64,000 bases of DNA from NCBI RefSeq assembly GCF_016598475.1, contig NZ_JAEMUX010000020.1, forward strand, positions 57,890-121,889, read 5' to 3'. Below are positions 1 through 9,217 of the stretch, one piece after another. The DNA comes from Streptomyces adelaidensis (GTDB lineage: Bacteria; Actinomycetota; Actinomycetes; Streptomycetales; Streptomycetaceae). The position numbers were made by a program, and so were the translations under genes. Numbering within the stretch: the first letter of the stretch is position 1; each line of letters begins with the position of its first letter. Below the pieces are notes generated by a model. That model did not search any database. It saw nothing but the letters and a program-made list of their open reading frames with translations, and was not told the origin of the DNA.

Positions 1-116
1 CGGATTCCGCTCCCTGTGGAACTGCGTGAGAGGGCGTGAAGAAGGTGTGCAAGGTGCATGGCGGGTCGCGATTCCGGCTGTCGTCACCGCACTCCCTGCC
101 GTAGGTTCTGTTGCAG

Positions 117-959
117 ATGAGAGATACACCTCGCCCACAGGGGACTGTGGGTGGCACAGGGTCGGGGCCTCCCCAGCTTCACCCTGGTCGTGCCCTCGCG
201 CACACACCCGGAGCTTCCGGCTCCGGATCTCCTCACCGATCGGATGGCCGCCCGCCCCAAACCCCCCGGGGCGTGCGGCACACCGATCCGGCCGGCCGTC
301 CTCGAACCACCCCCCCTGTTCGAGGACGGCCGACCATCCTCTCCGGCCCTCGCGCCGCACTCGTTCTCCTTCTCGGCCTCCCGGCCCTCCTCTTCGCGCT
401 GATCACCTGGCAGGTCGTCGCACACGGCCCACTCGCCCGCGCGGACGAACACCTGAGCGACTCCCTCGTCCACCGCGGCGCTCCCACCCAGTTCCTCGCC
501 GACCTCGGCGGCGTCATGGTCGCCGTCCCGGTCCTCGCCCTCGTGCTGCTGTACGCCGCTCGGCGTACGCGTGCCACCGGTAGGGACCACTGGTGGCGGC
601 CGGCCGCCACCGCGGTCCTCCTGCTGGCCGCCGTACCGCTCTGGGTCGTCCCGCTGAAGGAGCTCATCGCCCGCTCCGGGCCGCCGGTCATGGGCCCGGG
701 CACGGGTTTCTACCCCTCCGGCCACACGGCGACCGCCTCGATCGCGTACGGCGGTGCCGTTCTGCTTCTGCTGCCCTGGCTGCGTGGCGCCCTCGCGCGC
801 CGCACCGTCGTCGTCCTCGCGGTCGTGGTGAACATCGGCGTCGGCTTCGGCCTGGTGCGCCAGGGCTACCACTGGCCGCTCGACGTGGTGGCGAGCTGGT
901 GCGTCTGCGCGATACCGCTCTCGCTGTGGTGGTTCCTCGCGCGCCGTCGCTCCGGATGA
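117..959 (+). CDS. PAP2-family phosphatase, membrane protein
   Basis: Predicted integral membrane phosphatase of the PAP2 / type 2 phosphatidic acid phosphatase superfamily, which removes phosphate from lipid phosphates such as undecaprenyl pyrophosphate or phosphatidate at the outer membrane face. The second conserved motif is present as YPSGHTATAS (about residue 198), and the third as RQGYHWPLD, with the His and Asp in H-x3-D spacing. The first motif (KELIARSGPP) is looser than the canonical K-x6-RP. Hydrophobic stretches follow residue about 80, in the order expected for the family, after a long Pro/Arg-rich N-terminus that may not be translated. A TTG lies two codons before the ATG used here and a start further in is possible. 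The substrate cannot be read from the sequence. Confidence 0.85.
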   Translation: MRDTPRPQGTVGGTGSGPPQLHPGRALAHTPGASGSGSPHRSDGRPPQTPRGVRHTDPAGRPRTTPPVRGRPTILSGPRAALVLLLGLPALLFALITWQVVAHGPLARADEHLSDSLVHRGAPTQFLADLGGVMVAVPVLALVLLYAARRTRATGRDHWWRPAATAVLLLAAVPLWVVPLKELIARSGPPVMGPGTGFYPSGHTATASIAYGGAVLLLLPWLRGALARRTVVVLAVVVNIGVGFGLVRQGYHWPLDVVASWCVCAIPLSLWWFLARRRSG

Positions 960-1072
960 CGGCCACGTCACCACCTCCTTCCGGATGACGGCCACGTCGG
1001 CCGCACGGGCGGCCGACGAGAGCGCGGTACGGCCGGGGGACGGCCGCCGTCAGGAGTTGTGACCTGCTGGCC

Positions 1073-1525
1073 CTAGCGCTCCTCGTCCCTCGCCAGGCTC
1101 GCCGCCGCCTCGTGCATCGCCATTTCGAGCAGTGCCGGGTCGGTGAGGGTGCCGCTGCCGTCCGGGGGGATCAGCCAGCGGACGCCGCCGGTCTGGCGGC
1201 CGGGGTACGGCACCACGATCCAGGTGCCGCGGCCCGCGCTGCGCACCCCCGTGCCGAGCCACTGGGACGCCGTGCCCGGTGGCACGAAGAAACCCATGCG
1301 GTCGTCGCCGAAGTCGACGAGCACGGGTCCGGGTTGGTCGATGATGCGGGTCAGGACATCGAGCGTGGGGTAGCCGAGTCCGCTCGGCAGGATCAGCACG
1401 TCCCAGGCCCTGCCCGCCGGAAGCAGGGCGACCCCCAAGGGGTTGCGTTCCCACTCCCAGCGGCAGGCCTCGGGATCCGGTGATACGGATGCCAGCCACT
1501 CGACCGCCGTCTTGGCCCCAGTCAT
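1073..1525 (-). CDS. conserved actinobacterial protein of unknown function
   Basis: A 150-residue soluble protein beginning MTGAKTAVEW. The ATG at 1525 has the purine run GAGAGGAAGG a few bases upstream, which favours it over longer starts. It resembles, from memory, short Streptomyces proteins annotated as bifunctional DNA primase/polymerase-like, with a WDVLILPSGLG segment followed by VPPGTASQW and VRWLIPPDG, but no catalytic acidic triad of a prim-pol is evident. I would not assign it replication activity. It stands alone between the PAP2 gene and the polyamine operon, convergent with the former. Confidence 0.7.
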   Translation of the reverse strand: MTGAKTAVEWLASVSPDPEACRWEWERNPLGVALLPAGRAWDVLILPSGLGYPTLDVLTRIIDQPGPVLVDFGDDRMGFFVPPGTASQWLGTGVRSAGRGTWIVVPYPGRQTGGVRWLIPPDGSGTLTDPALLEMAMHEAAASLARDEER

Positions 1526-1735
1526 GACAGGGACCTTCCTCTCTGTAGAGCTCCTTCGGACGCGGTTTCGCGTCAGGAGCACAGACAGAGATTCCGGCCC
1601 GGCATTACGCGGGTTCCGACCACTTTCTGGAAGTGAATGCGCTATCGGTGATCGAGCTGGGCGTACGCCTGTCCGTGATCGGCGCACGCCTGTTGATCAC
1701 GAGTGCACCCGCACGCCCCAATGTCTGGCCGGGCG

Positions 1736-3163
1736 TCAACTGTCGAAGCCCAGCCCCAGCCGGTCCATGGTCTTCAGCCACAGGTTGCGGCGGCCGGCGT
1801 GGGAGTCCGCGCGGGCCAGGGACCACTTGGTGAGGGCGATGCCGGTCCACGCGAACGGCTCCGGCGGGAACGGCAGCGGCTTCTTGCGGACCATCTCCAG
1901 CTCGGTGCGCTCCGTGCGCTCCCCCGCGAGCAGGTCGAGCATGACGTCCGCGCCGAACCGGGTCGCGCCCACACCCAGCCCCGTATAGCCGGCCGCGTAC
2001 GCGACTTTGCCCTGGTGGGCCGTGCCGAAGAACGCGGAGAAGCGGGAGCAGGTGTCGATGGCGCCGCCCCAGGCGTGGCTGAAGCGGACGCCCTCAAGCT
2101 GCGGGAAGCAGGTGAAGAAGTGCCCGGCGAGCTTGGCGTAGGTCTCCGGCCGGTCGTCGTACTCGGCGCGCACCCGGCCACCGTACTGGTACACCGCGTC
2201 GTAGCCGCCCCAGAGGATCCGGTTGTCGGCGCTGAGCCGGAAGTAGTGGAACTGGTTCGCCGAGTCCCCGAGACCCTGGCGGTTCTTCCAGCCGATCGAC
2301 GCCAGTTGACCGGCGGACAGCGGCTCGGTCATCAGCGCGTAGTCGTAGACGGGGACGGTGTACGGGCGGACGCGTCTGACCAGGCTGGGGAAGATGTTCG
2401 TGCCTAGCGCGACCCGGCGGCTACGGACGTGGCCGTACGGGGTGCGGACGGCCATGCCGGCGCCGTACGCCTTCAGTGTCAGCGCGGGGGTGTGCTCGTA
2501 GACGCGGACGCCGAGGTTCCGGCAGGCCCGCTTGAGGCCCCAGGCGAGTCTGGCGGGGTGCAGCATGGCGACGCCCCGGCGGTCGTGGAGGCCCGCCTCG
2601 AAGGTCGGCGAGGCGACCTGGTCGCGGACGGCGTCGGCGTCGAGGAACTCGATCCCGTCGGCGAGGCCCTTGCGTTCGATCTCGTCGTACCAGTCGCGCA
2701 ACTCCCATGCCTGGTACGTCTCGGTGGCGACGTCGATCTCGCCGGTGCGTTCGAAGTCGCAGTCGAGGCCGTGCCGGGCGAGGGCCGCCTCGATCTCGTC
2801 GAGGTTGCGGGCGCCCAGCTCCTGGAGCTTGTGGATCTCGTCGGGCCAGCGGGCGAGGCCGTTGGCCAGGCCGTGGGTGATCGAGGCGGCGCAGAAGCCG
2901 CCGTTGCGGCCGGAGGCGGCCCAGCCCACCTCGCGGCCCTCCAGCAGGACGACGTCCCGCCCCGGGTCGCGCTCCTTGGCGATCAGCGCGGTCCACAGTC
3001 CGCTGTAGCCGCCGCCGACGACCAGCAGATCGCAGGTCTCGGCGCCGGTGAGCGCGGGCTCGGGATGAGGCTTTCCGGGGTCGTCGAGCCAGTACGGGAC
3101 CGGCTGTGCGTCGGAGAGGGATTTCGTCCAGTTGGTGCCACGGCTCATGGCGCTCGGGGCCAT
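1736..3163 (-). CDS. FAD-dependent amine oxidoreductase, gamma-glutamylputrescine oxidase-like
   Basis: A 475-residue DAO-fold flavoenzyme. The N-terminal Rossmann dinucleotide motif is LLVVGGGYSGLW (GGGYSG at residues 50-55), followed by VVLLEG and a second FAD-contacting stretch WAASGRNGGF that is typical of PuuB-like oxidases. It ends with the usual GYTGLGVGATRFGA C-terminal FAD motif. The ATG at 3163 has GGGAG eight bases upstream. It lies directly downstream of a complete putrescine/spermidine ABC importer and an aldehyde dehydrogenase, all on the same strand. Oxidation of putrescine or gamma-glutamylputrescine to the aldehyde, which the dehydrogenase then consumes, is the natural reading. 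I recall the S. coelicolor counterpart as SCO5671. Confidence 0.88.
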   Translation of the reverse strand: MAPSAMSRGTNWTKSLSDAQPVPYWLDDPGKPHPEPALTGAETCDLLVVGGGYSGLWTALIAKERDPGRDVVLLEGREVGWAASGRNGGFCAASITHGLANGLARWPDEIHKLQELGARNLDEIEAALARHGLDCDFERTGEIDVATETYQAWELRDWYDEIERKGLADGIEFLDADAVRDQVASPTFEAGLHDRRGVAMLHPARLAWGLKRACRNLGVRVYEHTPALTLKAYGAGMAVRTPYGHVRSRRVALGTNIFPSLVRRVRPYTVPVYDYALMTEPLSAGQLASIGWKNRQGLGDSANQFHYFRLSADNRILWGGYDAVYQYGGRVRAEYDDRPETYAKLAGHFFTCFPQLEGVRFSHAWGGAIDTCSRFSAFFGTAHQGKVAYAAGYTGLGVGATRFGADVMLDLLAGERTERTELEMVRKKPLPFPPEPFAWTGIALTKWSLARADSHAGRRNLWLKTMDRLGLGFDS

Positions 3164-3193
3164 GATTTCAACTCCCTACAAGCCGGCAGGGGC

Positions 3194-3994
3194 TTATGCC
3201 TTCTGCTTCTTCCGGCGGTTGGTGACGACCATTCCGGCCACCACGAACAGTACGGCGACGAGGAACATGGCCGTACCGATGACATTGATCTGGACGGGTG
3301 TGCCGCGTTGTGCCGAGCCCCAGACGAACATGGGGAAGGTGACGGCCGAACCCGCGTTGAAATTGGTGATGATGAAATCGTCGAAGGAGAGCGCGAAGGC
3401 GAGCAGCGCGCCCGCCGCGATGCCCGGCGCGGCGATGGGCAGGGTGACCCGCACGAAGGTCTGGACGGGACCGGCGTACAGGTCCCGCGCGGCCTCCTCC
3501 AGCCTCGGGTCCATCGACATCACGCGCGCCTTGACGGCGACCACGACGAAGCTGAGGCAGAACATGATGTGGGCGATCAGGATCGTCCAGAATCCCAACT
3601 GTGCACCCAGATTGAGGAACAGGGTGAGCAGGGAGGCCGCCATCACGACCTCGGGCATCGCCATGGGAAGGAAGATCAGCGAGTTGACGGCGCCCCGCGC
3701 GCGGAAGCGGTACCGCACCAGCGCGAAGGCGATCATCGTGCCCAGGACGGTCGCGCCGAGCGTCGCCGAGGCGGCCAGTTGAAGGCTGAGCGAGAGCGAG
3801 CCGCACAGGTCGGCGACCCCGCAGGGGTCGGTCCAGGCGGCCGTGGAGAATTCCTGCCACTCGTAGTTGAAACGGCCCTTCGGCTGATTGAAGGAGAAGA
3901 CCGTGACGACGACATTCGGCAGAAGCAGGTAACCGAGTGTCAGAAGTCCCGAGATGACGACGAGACGGCGCTTGAACCAGTTGACGAGGGCCAT
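3194..3994 (-). CDS. potC: polyamine ABC transporter permease, PotC type
   Basis: A 266-residue inner membrane permease of the spermidine/putrescine family with about six hydrophobic segments. The conserved cytoplasmic EAA loop reads EEAARDLYAGPVQTFVRVTLP (about residues 170-190), which contacts the ATPase, and is followed by GALLAFALSFDDFIIT, a hallmark of PotC/PotI proteins. Its ATG immediately follows the TAA stop of potB, so the two permeases are almost certainly translationally coupled. It ends with a basic KKQKA tail. The next gene downstream is the flavoenzyme at 1736-3163. Confidence 0.93.
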   Translation of the reverse strand: MALVNWFKRRLVVISGLLTLGYLLLPNVVVTVFSFNQPKGRFNYEWQEFSTAAWTDPCGVADLCGSLSLSLQLAASATLGATVLGTMIAFALVRYRFRARGAVNSLIFLPMAMPEVVMAASLLTLFLNLGAQLGFWTILIAHIMFCLSFVVVAVKARVMSMDPRLEEAARDLYAGPVQTFVRVTLPIAAPGIAAGALLAFALSFDDFIITNFNAGSAVTFPMFVWGSAQRGTPVQINVIGTAMFLVAVLFVVAGMVVTNRRKKQKA

Positions 3995-4936
3995 TTAAAC
4001 GAGATCCTCCGTCCCGGACTTTCGGATGTAGACCGTCACCATGACGAGGATCGCGGCCATGAGGATGAACGAGAGGGCCGCCGCCGTCGGATAGTCGAGA
4101 ATCCGCAGGAACTGGCTCTGGATGACATTGCCGATCATCGCCGTGTTGGTGGAGCCGAGGAGTTCGGCGTTCACGTAGTCGCCGCTCGCCGGGATGAAGG
4201 TCAGCAGCGTCCCGGAGACGACACCGGGCATGGAGAGCGGGAAGGTGACCTTGCGGAACGTCGTGAACGGCTTCGCGTACAGGTCGCCGGCCGCTTCGTG
4301 CAGCCGCCCGTCGATGCGCTCCAGCGAGGTGTACAGCGGCAGGATCATGAACGGCAGGAAGTTGTACGTGAGGCCGCAGACCACCGCGAGCGGTGTGGCC
4401 AGCACACGGTCCCCCGCCGTGAGGCCGAGCCAGCTGGTGACGTCCAGGACGTGCAGCGAGTCGAGGGCGCCGACGACCGGGCCGCCGTCCGACAGGATCG
4501 TCTTCCAGGCGAGGGTGCGGATCAGGAAGCTGGTGAAGAACGGGGCGATCACCAGGATCAGGATCAGATTGCGCCAGCGCCCCGCGCGGAACGCGATCAG
4601 ATACGCCAGCGGATAGCCGAGCAGCAGGCACAGGACCGTCGCCGAGCCCGCGTAGAGCACCGAGCGCAGGAACTGCGGGTAGTACTCGCTCAGCGCGTCC
4701 CAGTAGGTCGCGAAGTGCCAGGTGACCCGGTAGCCGTCCTCCAGGGAGCCCGTCTGCACGGACGTGGAGGCCTGGTAGACCATCGGCATCGCGAAGAACA
4801 CCAGCAGCCAGACGAGACCGGGCGCGAGCAGCAGATACGGCGTCCAGCGGCCCCTCTTGCGGGGCGGTTTCGCGGTCGGGACGGCTGGGGCGGGGGCGAG
4901 GGGCGGGGGCGCCTCGGCTTCGGCGAGCGTCGACAT
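3995..4936 (-). CDS. potB: polyamine ABC transporter permease, PotB type
   Basis: A 313-residue permease of the BPD_transp_1 family. A Pro/Ala-rich cytoplasmic N-terminus of about 30 residues precedes the first membrane segment (YLLLAPGLVWLLVFFAMPM). The EAA loop is present as HEAAGDLYAKPFTTFRKVTFP, followed by SGDYVNAELLGS, typical of PotB/PotH. The start codon overlaps the potA stop as ATGA. It forms the membrane channel together with the PotC-type protein encoded immediately downstream. Confidence 0.93.
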   Translation of the reverse strand: MSTLAEAEAPPPLAPAPAVPTAKPPRKRGRWTPYLLLAPGLVWLLVFFAMPMVYQASTSVQTGSLEDGYRVTWHFATYWDALSEYYPQFLRSVLYAGSATVLCLLLGYPLAYLIAFRAGRWRNLILILVIAPFFTSFLIRTLAWKTILSDGGPVVGALDSLHVLDVTSWLGLTAGDRVLATPLAVVCGLTYNFLPFMILPLYTSLERIDGRLHEAAGDLYAKPFTTFRKVTFPLSMPGVVSGTLLTFIPASGDYVNAELLGSTNTAMIGNVIQSQFLRILDYPTAAALSFILMAAILVMVTVYIRKSGTEDLV

Positions 4937-6114
4937 CAGACGGCCGCCTCCTCTTCGACACCGGCGGAGCCCGCTGTCCCCGCAAGCAGGGACTGGGCGG
5001 CGTCCAGGCCGAAGGTGTGGGCCGGGTTCCAGTGCAGGACGACCTCGGCGCCGGGGACGAGACGGGTGTCGCGGTCGATGTTCTGGACGTACACCTCGAA
5101 CTCGGGGCAGACCGAGCTGTCGATCACGTACTGCGTGGAGACGCCGATGAAACTGGTGGCGGCGACCGTGCCGGTGATGCGGTTGCGGCCGGCCGGGATC
5201 TCCCCGGCGTCGTCGGCGTGCGTGAGGGTGATCTTCTCCGGGCGTACGCCGACGAGGATCTTGCCGCCGGTGCGCGTGGGCGCGCCGCAGCGTGCCTCGG
5301 GCAGGACCAGCTTGACGTCGCCCGCCTTCAGCACGATCTCCTCGCCGCTCACCGAGTCGACCTCGGCCTCGATGAGGTTGGAGGTGCCGAGGAAGTTGGC
5401 GACGAAGGTGGTGTGCGGGTTCTCGTACAGGTCGGCGGGTGAGCCGAGCTGCTCGACGCGGCCGGCGTTCATCACGGCGACCGTGTCGGCCATGGTCATG
5501 GCCTCCTCCTGGTCGTGCGTGACATGGATGAAGGTGATGCCGACCTCGGTCTGGATGCGCTTGAGCTCCAGCTGCATCTGGCGGCGCAGCTTGAGGTCGA
5601 GGGCGCCGAGGGGCTCGTCGAGGAGGAGCACCTTGGGGTGGTTGATGAGGGCGCGGGCGACGGCGACCCGCTGCTGCTGGCCGCCCGACAGCTGGTGCGG
5701 CTTCTTGCGGGCCTGCTCGCCGAGCTGGACCAGCTCCAGCATCTCCTCGACCTGCTTCTTCACGCCTTTGATGCCGCGCCGGCGCAGCCCGAAGGCGACG
5801 TTCTCGAAGATGTCGAGGTGGGGGAAGAGGGCGTACGACTGGAAGACCGTGTTCACGGGCCGCTTGTACGGCGGAAGGTTCGTCACGTCTTGGTCGCCGA
5901 GCGAGACGGTGCCGCAGGAAGGTTCCTCCAGGCCGGCGATCATGCGCAGGGTGGTGGTCTTGCCGCAGCCGGAGGCGCCGAGGAGGGCGAAGAAGGAACC
6001 TTCCGGCACGGTCAGATCGAGCGGATGCACGGCGGTGAAGGACCCGTAGGTCTTGCCTATGCCGGAGAGGCGGACGTCACCGCTGCCGTTCTCTGTGCTC
6101 TTCTTGCTGGTCAT
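4936..6114 (-). CDS. potA: polyamine ABC transporter ATP-binding protein, PotA type
   Basis: A 392-residue ATPase. Visible motifs in order are Walker A LLGASGCGKTTTLRM (about residue 48 onward), the Q-loop region, the signature LSGGQQQRVAVARAL, Walker B VLLLDEPLGALD and the switch histidine in HVTHDQEEAM. A C-terminal TOBE/OB-fold region carries VGVRPEKITL, as in PotA and other carbohydrate/polyamine importers. The ATG at 6114 (MTSKKSTENG) begins just before the first conserved strand, so longer starts were not used. It sits between the binding protein and the permeases of the same operon and energises uptake. Confidence 0.93.
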   Translation of the reverse strand: MTSKKSTENGSGDVRLSGIGKTYGSFTAVHPLDLTVPEGSFFALLGASGCGKTTTLRMIAGLEEPSCGTVSLGDQDVTNLPPYKRPVNTVFQSYALFPHLDIFENVAFGLRRRGIKGVKKQVEEMLELVQLGEQARKKPHQLSGGQQQRVAVARALINHPKVLLLDEPLGALDLKLRRQMQLELKRIQTEVGITFIHVTHDQEEAMTMADTVAVMNAGRVEQLGSPADLYENPHTTFVANFLGTSNLIEAEVDSVSGEEIVLKAGDVKLVLPEARCGAPTRTGGKILVGVRPEKITLTHADDAGEIPAGRNRITGTVAATSFIGVSTQYVIDSSVCPEFEVYVQNIDRDTRLVPGAEVVLHWNPAHTFGLDAAQSLLAGTAGSAGVEEEAAV

Positions 6115-6122
6115 CGTCCTGG

Positions 6123-7367
6123 TCACGCCCCTGTCAGCTTCGCGAACTTCTCTTCGTACGCCGTCTCTTCCTGCTGGCTGAGCGAGCGGAAGGCGTGGGA
6201 CTTGGCTGCCATGGCCGCGTCGGGAATGATCAGCGGGTTGTTCGCCGCGTCCTCGTCGATCTTGGCCAGCTCCGCCTTCACCCCGTCGACGGGGCACACG
6301 TAGTTGATGTACGCGGCGAGTTCGGCGGCCGGTTTCGGCTCGTAGTAGTAGTCGATGAGCCGTTCGGCGTTGGCCTTGTGGCGGGCCCTGTTCGGGATCA
6401 GCAGGTTGTCGGTCGAGGTCATGTAGCCGCTGTCGGGGATGACGAAGTCGATGTCCGGGGTGTCGGCCTTGAGCTGGACGACGTCACCGGCCCAGGCGAT
6501 ACAGGCGGCGAGGTCGCCCTTGGTGAGGTCCGAGGTGTAGTCGTTGCCGGTGAAGCGGCGGATCTGACCCTGGTCGACGGCTTTCTGGAGACGGGCGATC
6601 GCCGCGTCGTAGTCGTCGTCGGTGAACTTCGCCGGGTCCTTGCCCATGTCCAGCAGCGTCATCCCGATGCTGTCGCGCATCTCGGAGAGGAAGCCGATAC
6701 GGCCCTTCAGCCTGGGGTTGTCGAGCATGTCGGAGACCGACTTCACCTCCTCGCCGTCGAGCGCCTTCTTGTTGTAGGCGATGACGGTGGAGATGCCGGT
6801 CCAGGGGTACGAGTACGCGCGTCCCGGGTCCCAGTCGGGGCTGCGGAACTGCTGGGAGAGGCTCAGATAGGCGTGCGGCAGGTTGGACGGGTCCAGTTTC
6901 TGGACCCACCCGAAGCGGATCAGGCGGGCCGCGAGCCAGTCGGTGACGCATATCAGGTCGCGCCCGGTGTCCTGGCCGGCCGCGAGCTGCGGCTTGATCT
7001 TGCCGAAGAACTCGACGTTGTCGTTGATGTCCTCGGTGTACTTGACCTTGATGCCGGTCCGCGCGGTGAACCGATCCAGGCTGGGGTGGCGCTTGCCGGC
7101 GTCGTCGACGTCCATGTACTCGGTCCAGTTGGAGAAGTCGATCTCCTTCTCCTCGGCCGAGTGGTCCTCGGCCGAGACACCCGAGGTGTTCTTCGCCGCG
7201 GGGATGCCGCAGGCGCTCAACGCCCCGAGCCCGCCGACGGCGAGTGCGCCGCCGGTTCCGGCGCGCAGCAGCGACCGGCGGCTGAGGGCGGCCCTTCCGT
7301 TGCCGAGGCTGCGCCGCATGGCGGCCACCTGGGCCGGGGACAGGCGGTCGGGCTCGTACTGCTCCAT
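6123..7367 (-). CDS. potD: polyamine ABC transporter substrate-binding lipoprotein, PotD type
   Basis: A 414-residue extracytoplasmic solute-binding protein. The N-terminus has a twin-arginine signal (SRRSLLRAG) running into a lipobox ALSAC, so it is probably exported folded by Tat and lipid-anchored. The mature part shows the spermidine/putrescine-binding family features: SNWTEYMDVDD, CVTDWLAARLIRFGWVQ, PWTGISTVIAYN and the C-terminal YYYEPKPAAELAAYINYVCPV region. It is the intact counterpart of the truncated paralogue at about 20897-21798. It is separated from potA by only eight bases. Start chosen at MEQYEPDRLSP because the Tat motif follows at a normal distance. Confidence 0.92.
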   Translation of the reverse strand: MEQYEPDRLSPAQVAAMRRSLGNGRAALSRRSLLRAGTGGALAVGGLGALSACGIPAAKNTSGVSAEDHSAEEKEIDFSNWTEYMDVDDAGKRHPSLDRFTARTGIKVKYTEDINDNVEFFGKIKPQLAAGQDTGRDLICVTDWLAARLIRFGWVQKLDPSNLPHAYLSLSQQFRSPDWDPGRAYSYPWTGISTVIAYNKKALDGEEVKSVSDMLDNPRLKGRIGFLSEMRDSIGMTLLDMGKDPAKFTDDDYDAAIARLQKAVDQGQIRRFTGNDYTSDLTKGDLAACIAWAGDVVQLKADTPDIDFVIPDSGYMTSTDNLLIPNRARHKANAERLIDYYYEPKPAAELAAYINYVCPVDGVKAELAKIDEDAANNPLIIPDAAMAAKSHAFRSLSQQEETAYEEKFAKLTGA

Positions 7368-7468
7368 GCGCGTGATGCCCTTTCGGAGGTGCCCTTTCGG
7401 GAGGGTGAGGGAGACCGGCCGGGGGTCGGGCGGCCGGGCTCCGGGCTGACTACCGGACTCCCGTCCGA

Positions 7469-9004
7469 CTAGCGGTCCCCGAAGATCGTGCGGTGCCAGT
7501 CCTTCCTGACCACCGCCGTGTTGTCGAACATGACGTGCTTGATCTGGGTGTACTCCTCGAACGAGTACGTGGACATGTCCTTGCCGAAGCCGGATGCCTT
7601 GTATCCGCCGTGCGGCATCTCGCTGATGATCGGAATGTGGTCGTTGACCCACACACAGCCGGCCCTGATCTCCCGGGTCGCGCGGTTGGCCCGGTACACG
7701 TCGCGGCTCCAGGCGGAGGCGGCGAGGCCGTAGGGGGTGTCGTTGGCCAGCCGGATGCCCTCGTCGTCGCTGTCGAAGGGCAGGGCCACGAGCACCGGCC
7801 CGAAGATCTCCGACTGGACGATCTCGCTGTCCTGGGCCGCGTCGGCGACCAGCGTGGGCCGGTAGAAGGCGCCGTTCCTCAGCTCTCCCTGGGGCGCCTC
7901 GCCGCCGGTGACCACGCGCGCGTACGCGCGTGCCCGGTCGACGAAGCCGGCGACCCGGTCGCGCTGGGCGTGCGAGATCAGCGGCCCGAGATCGGTGCCC
8001 GGCGCGAAGGGGTCGCCGAGCCGGACGGTCTCCATGAGGGCGGCCGTCCGTGCGACGAACTCCTCGTAGAGGGGCCGTTGTACATACGCGCGCGTGGCGG
8101 CCGTGCAGTCCTGGCCGGTGTTGATGAGGGCGCCCGCGACCGCGCCGTTGACGGCGGCCTCCAGGTCGGCGTCGTCGAAGACGACGAAGGGGGCCTTGCC
8201 GCCCAGCTCCAGATGGATCCGCTTGACGGTGGCGGTGGCGATCTCGGCGACCCGCCTGCCGACGGCGGTGGAGCCGGTGAAGGAGGTCATGACCACATCG
8301 GGGTGTCCTACGAGGTGCTCACCGGCCTCCTTCCCGGTGCCGGTGACGATGTTGATCACGCCGTCGGGGATGCCCGCGTCCGTGGCGGCCCGCGCGAAGA
8401 GCAGCGAGGTGAGCGGGGTCGGTTCGGCGGGCTTCAGGACGATCGTGTTGCCCGCGGCGATCGCCGGGAGGATCTTCCAGGCGGCCATCTGGAGCGGATA
8501 GTTCCAAGGCGCGATGGACCCGACCACGCCGATGGGCTCACGGCGTACGTACGAGGTGTGGTCGCCGGAGTACTCGCCCGCCGACCGGCCCTGGAGATGC
8601 CGGGCCGCGCCCGCGAAGAACGCGATGTTGTCGATGGTCCCCGGTACGTCGAACTCGCGCGTCAGCTTCAGCGGCTTCCCGCACTGCAGGGACTCGGCCC
8701 GCGCGAACTCCTCCGCCCGGTCGGCGACGACGGCGGCGAAACGGTGCAGCGCGTCGGAGCGCTCGCCGGGCGTGGTGGCCGCCCAGCCCGGGAACGCCTC
8801 GCGGGCGGCGGCCACGGCCGCGTCGACGTCGTCCGTACCGGCCAGCTCGTACCGGAGGACCTCGTCGCCGGTCGCCGGGTCGACGACCGCGTGCGTACGG
8901 CCCGACGTGCCCATCGTCGGGCGGCCTGCGATGTACTGCGCGCCGGCCGCGAAGCGTTCCCGTGCGGGGAATCGGTCCGGGGTGGCGGTGCCCGGCTTCT
9001 GCAT
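7469..9004 (-). CDS. aldehyde dehydrogenase, gamma-aminobutyraldehyde dehydrogenase-like
   Basis: A 511-residue NAD(P)-dependent aldehyde dehydrogenase. The catalytic Glu lies in HLELGGKAPFVV and the catalytic Cys in NTGQDCTAATRAY. PWNYPLQMAAWK and SEIFGPVLVALPFD are further family blocks. The ATG at 9004 has a strong GGAGGAGAG ribosome site, so the longer upstream reading is not used. It is the first gene of the polyamine operon, so oxidation of 4-aminobutyraldehyde (or its gamma-glutamyl form) to the acid is the likely role. It is a paralogue of the enzyme at 21949-23385. Confidence 0.9.
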   Translation of the reverse strand: MQKPGTATPDRFPARERFAAGAQYIAGRPTMGTSGRTHAVVDPATGDEVLRYELAGTDDVDAAVAAAREAFPGWAATTPGERSDALHRFAAVVADRAEEFARAESLQCGKPLKLTREFDVPGTIDNIAFFAGAARHLQGRSAGEYSGDHTSYVRREPIGVVGSIAPWNYPLQMAAWKILPAIAAGNTIVLKPAEPTPLTSLLFARAATDAGIPDGVINIVTGTGKEAGEHLVGHPDVVMTSFTGSTAVGRRVAEIATATVKRIHLELGGKAPFVVFDDADLEAAVNGAVAGALINTGQDCTAATRAYVQRPLYEEFVARTAALMETVRLGDPFAPGTDLGPLISHAQRDRVAGFVDRARAYARVVTGGEAPQGELRNGAFYRPTLVADAAQDSEIVQSEIFGPVLVALPFDSDDEGIRLANDTPYGLAASAWSRDVYRANRATREIRAGCVWVNDHIPIISEMPHGGYKASGFGKDMSTYSFEEYTQIKHVMFDNTAVVRKDWHRTIFGDR

Positions 9005-9109
9005 GTCGCTCTCCTCCGCCGGCGCCCGCTCTGTCTCCAGGGGGCGGTTGGCGTAGTCCCAGCTCGATTTGAGTGCCGATCCTGACAGAGCCATGGGTCA
9101 TCAACAAGG

Positions 9110-9145
9110 GATTCCGTTGTTGCCTTTTGGTTACGCGACGGAATC
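9110..9145. promoter_or_regulatory. inverted repeat upstream of the polyamine operon, possible operator
   Basis: GATTCCGT at 9110-9117 and its reverse complement ACGGAATC at 9138-9145 are separated by 20 bases. They lie between the divergent aldehyde dehydrogenase gene (start 9004) and the NADAR gene. The position and symmetry fit a regulator site for the polyamine operon, but the spacing is long and no regulator is assigned. Confidence 0.35.
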
Positions 9146-9217
9146 TGTCGACCAGGTGTCCAGCCGGGACGGAAAATCGAGGACGGATTGTCAGTGGTGA
9201 CTGACAGACTCCTCGGC

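Noticed and set aside
2429..6049. A 1206-codon open frame opposite the polyamine operon
   Set aside because: It is antisense to four well-supported genes, its product is Arg/Glu/Gly/Val-rich without motifs, and such frames are a known by-product of very high GC third-position bias.
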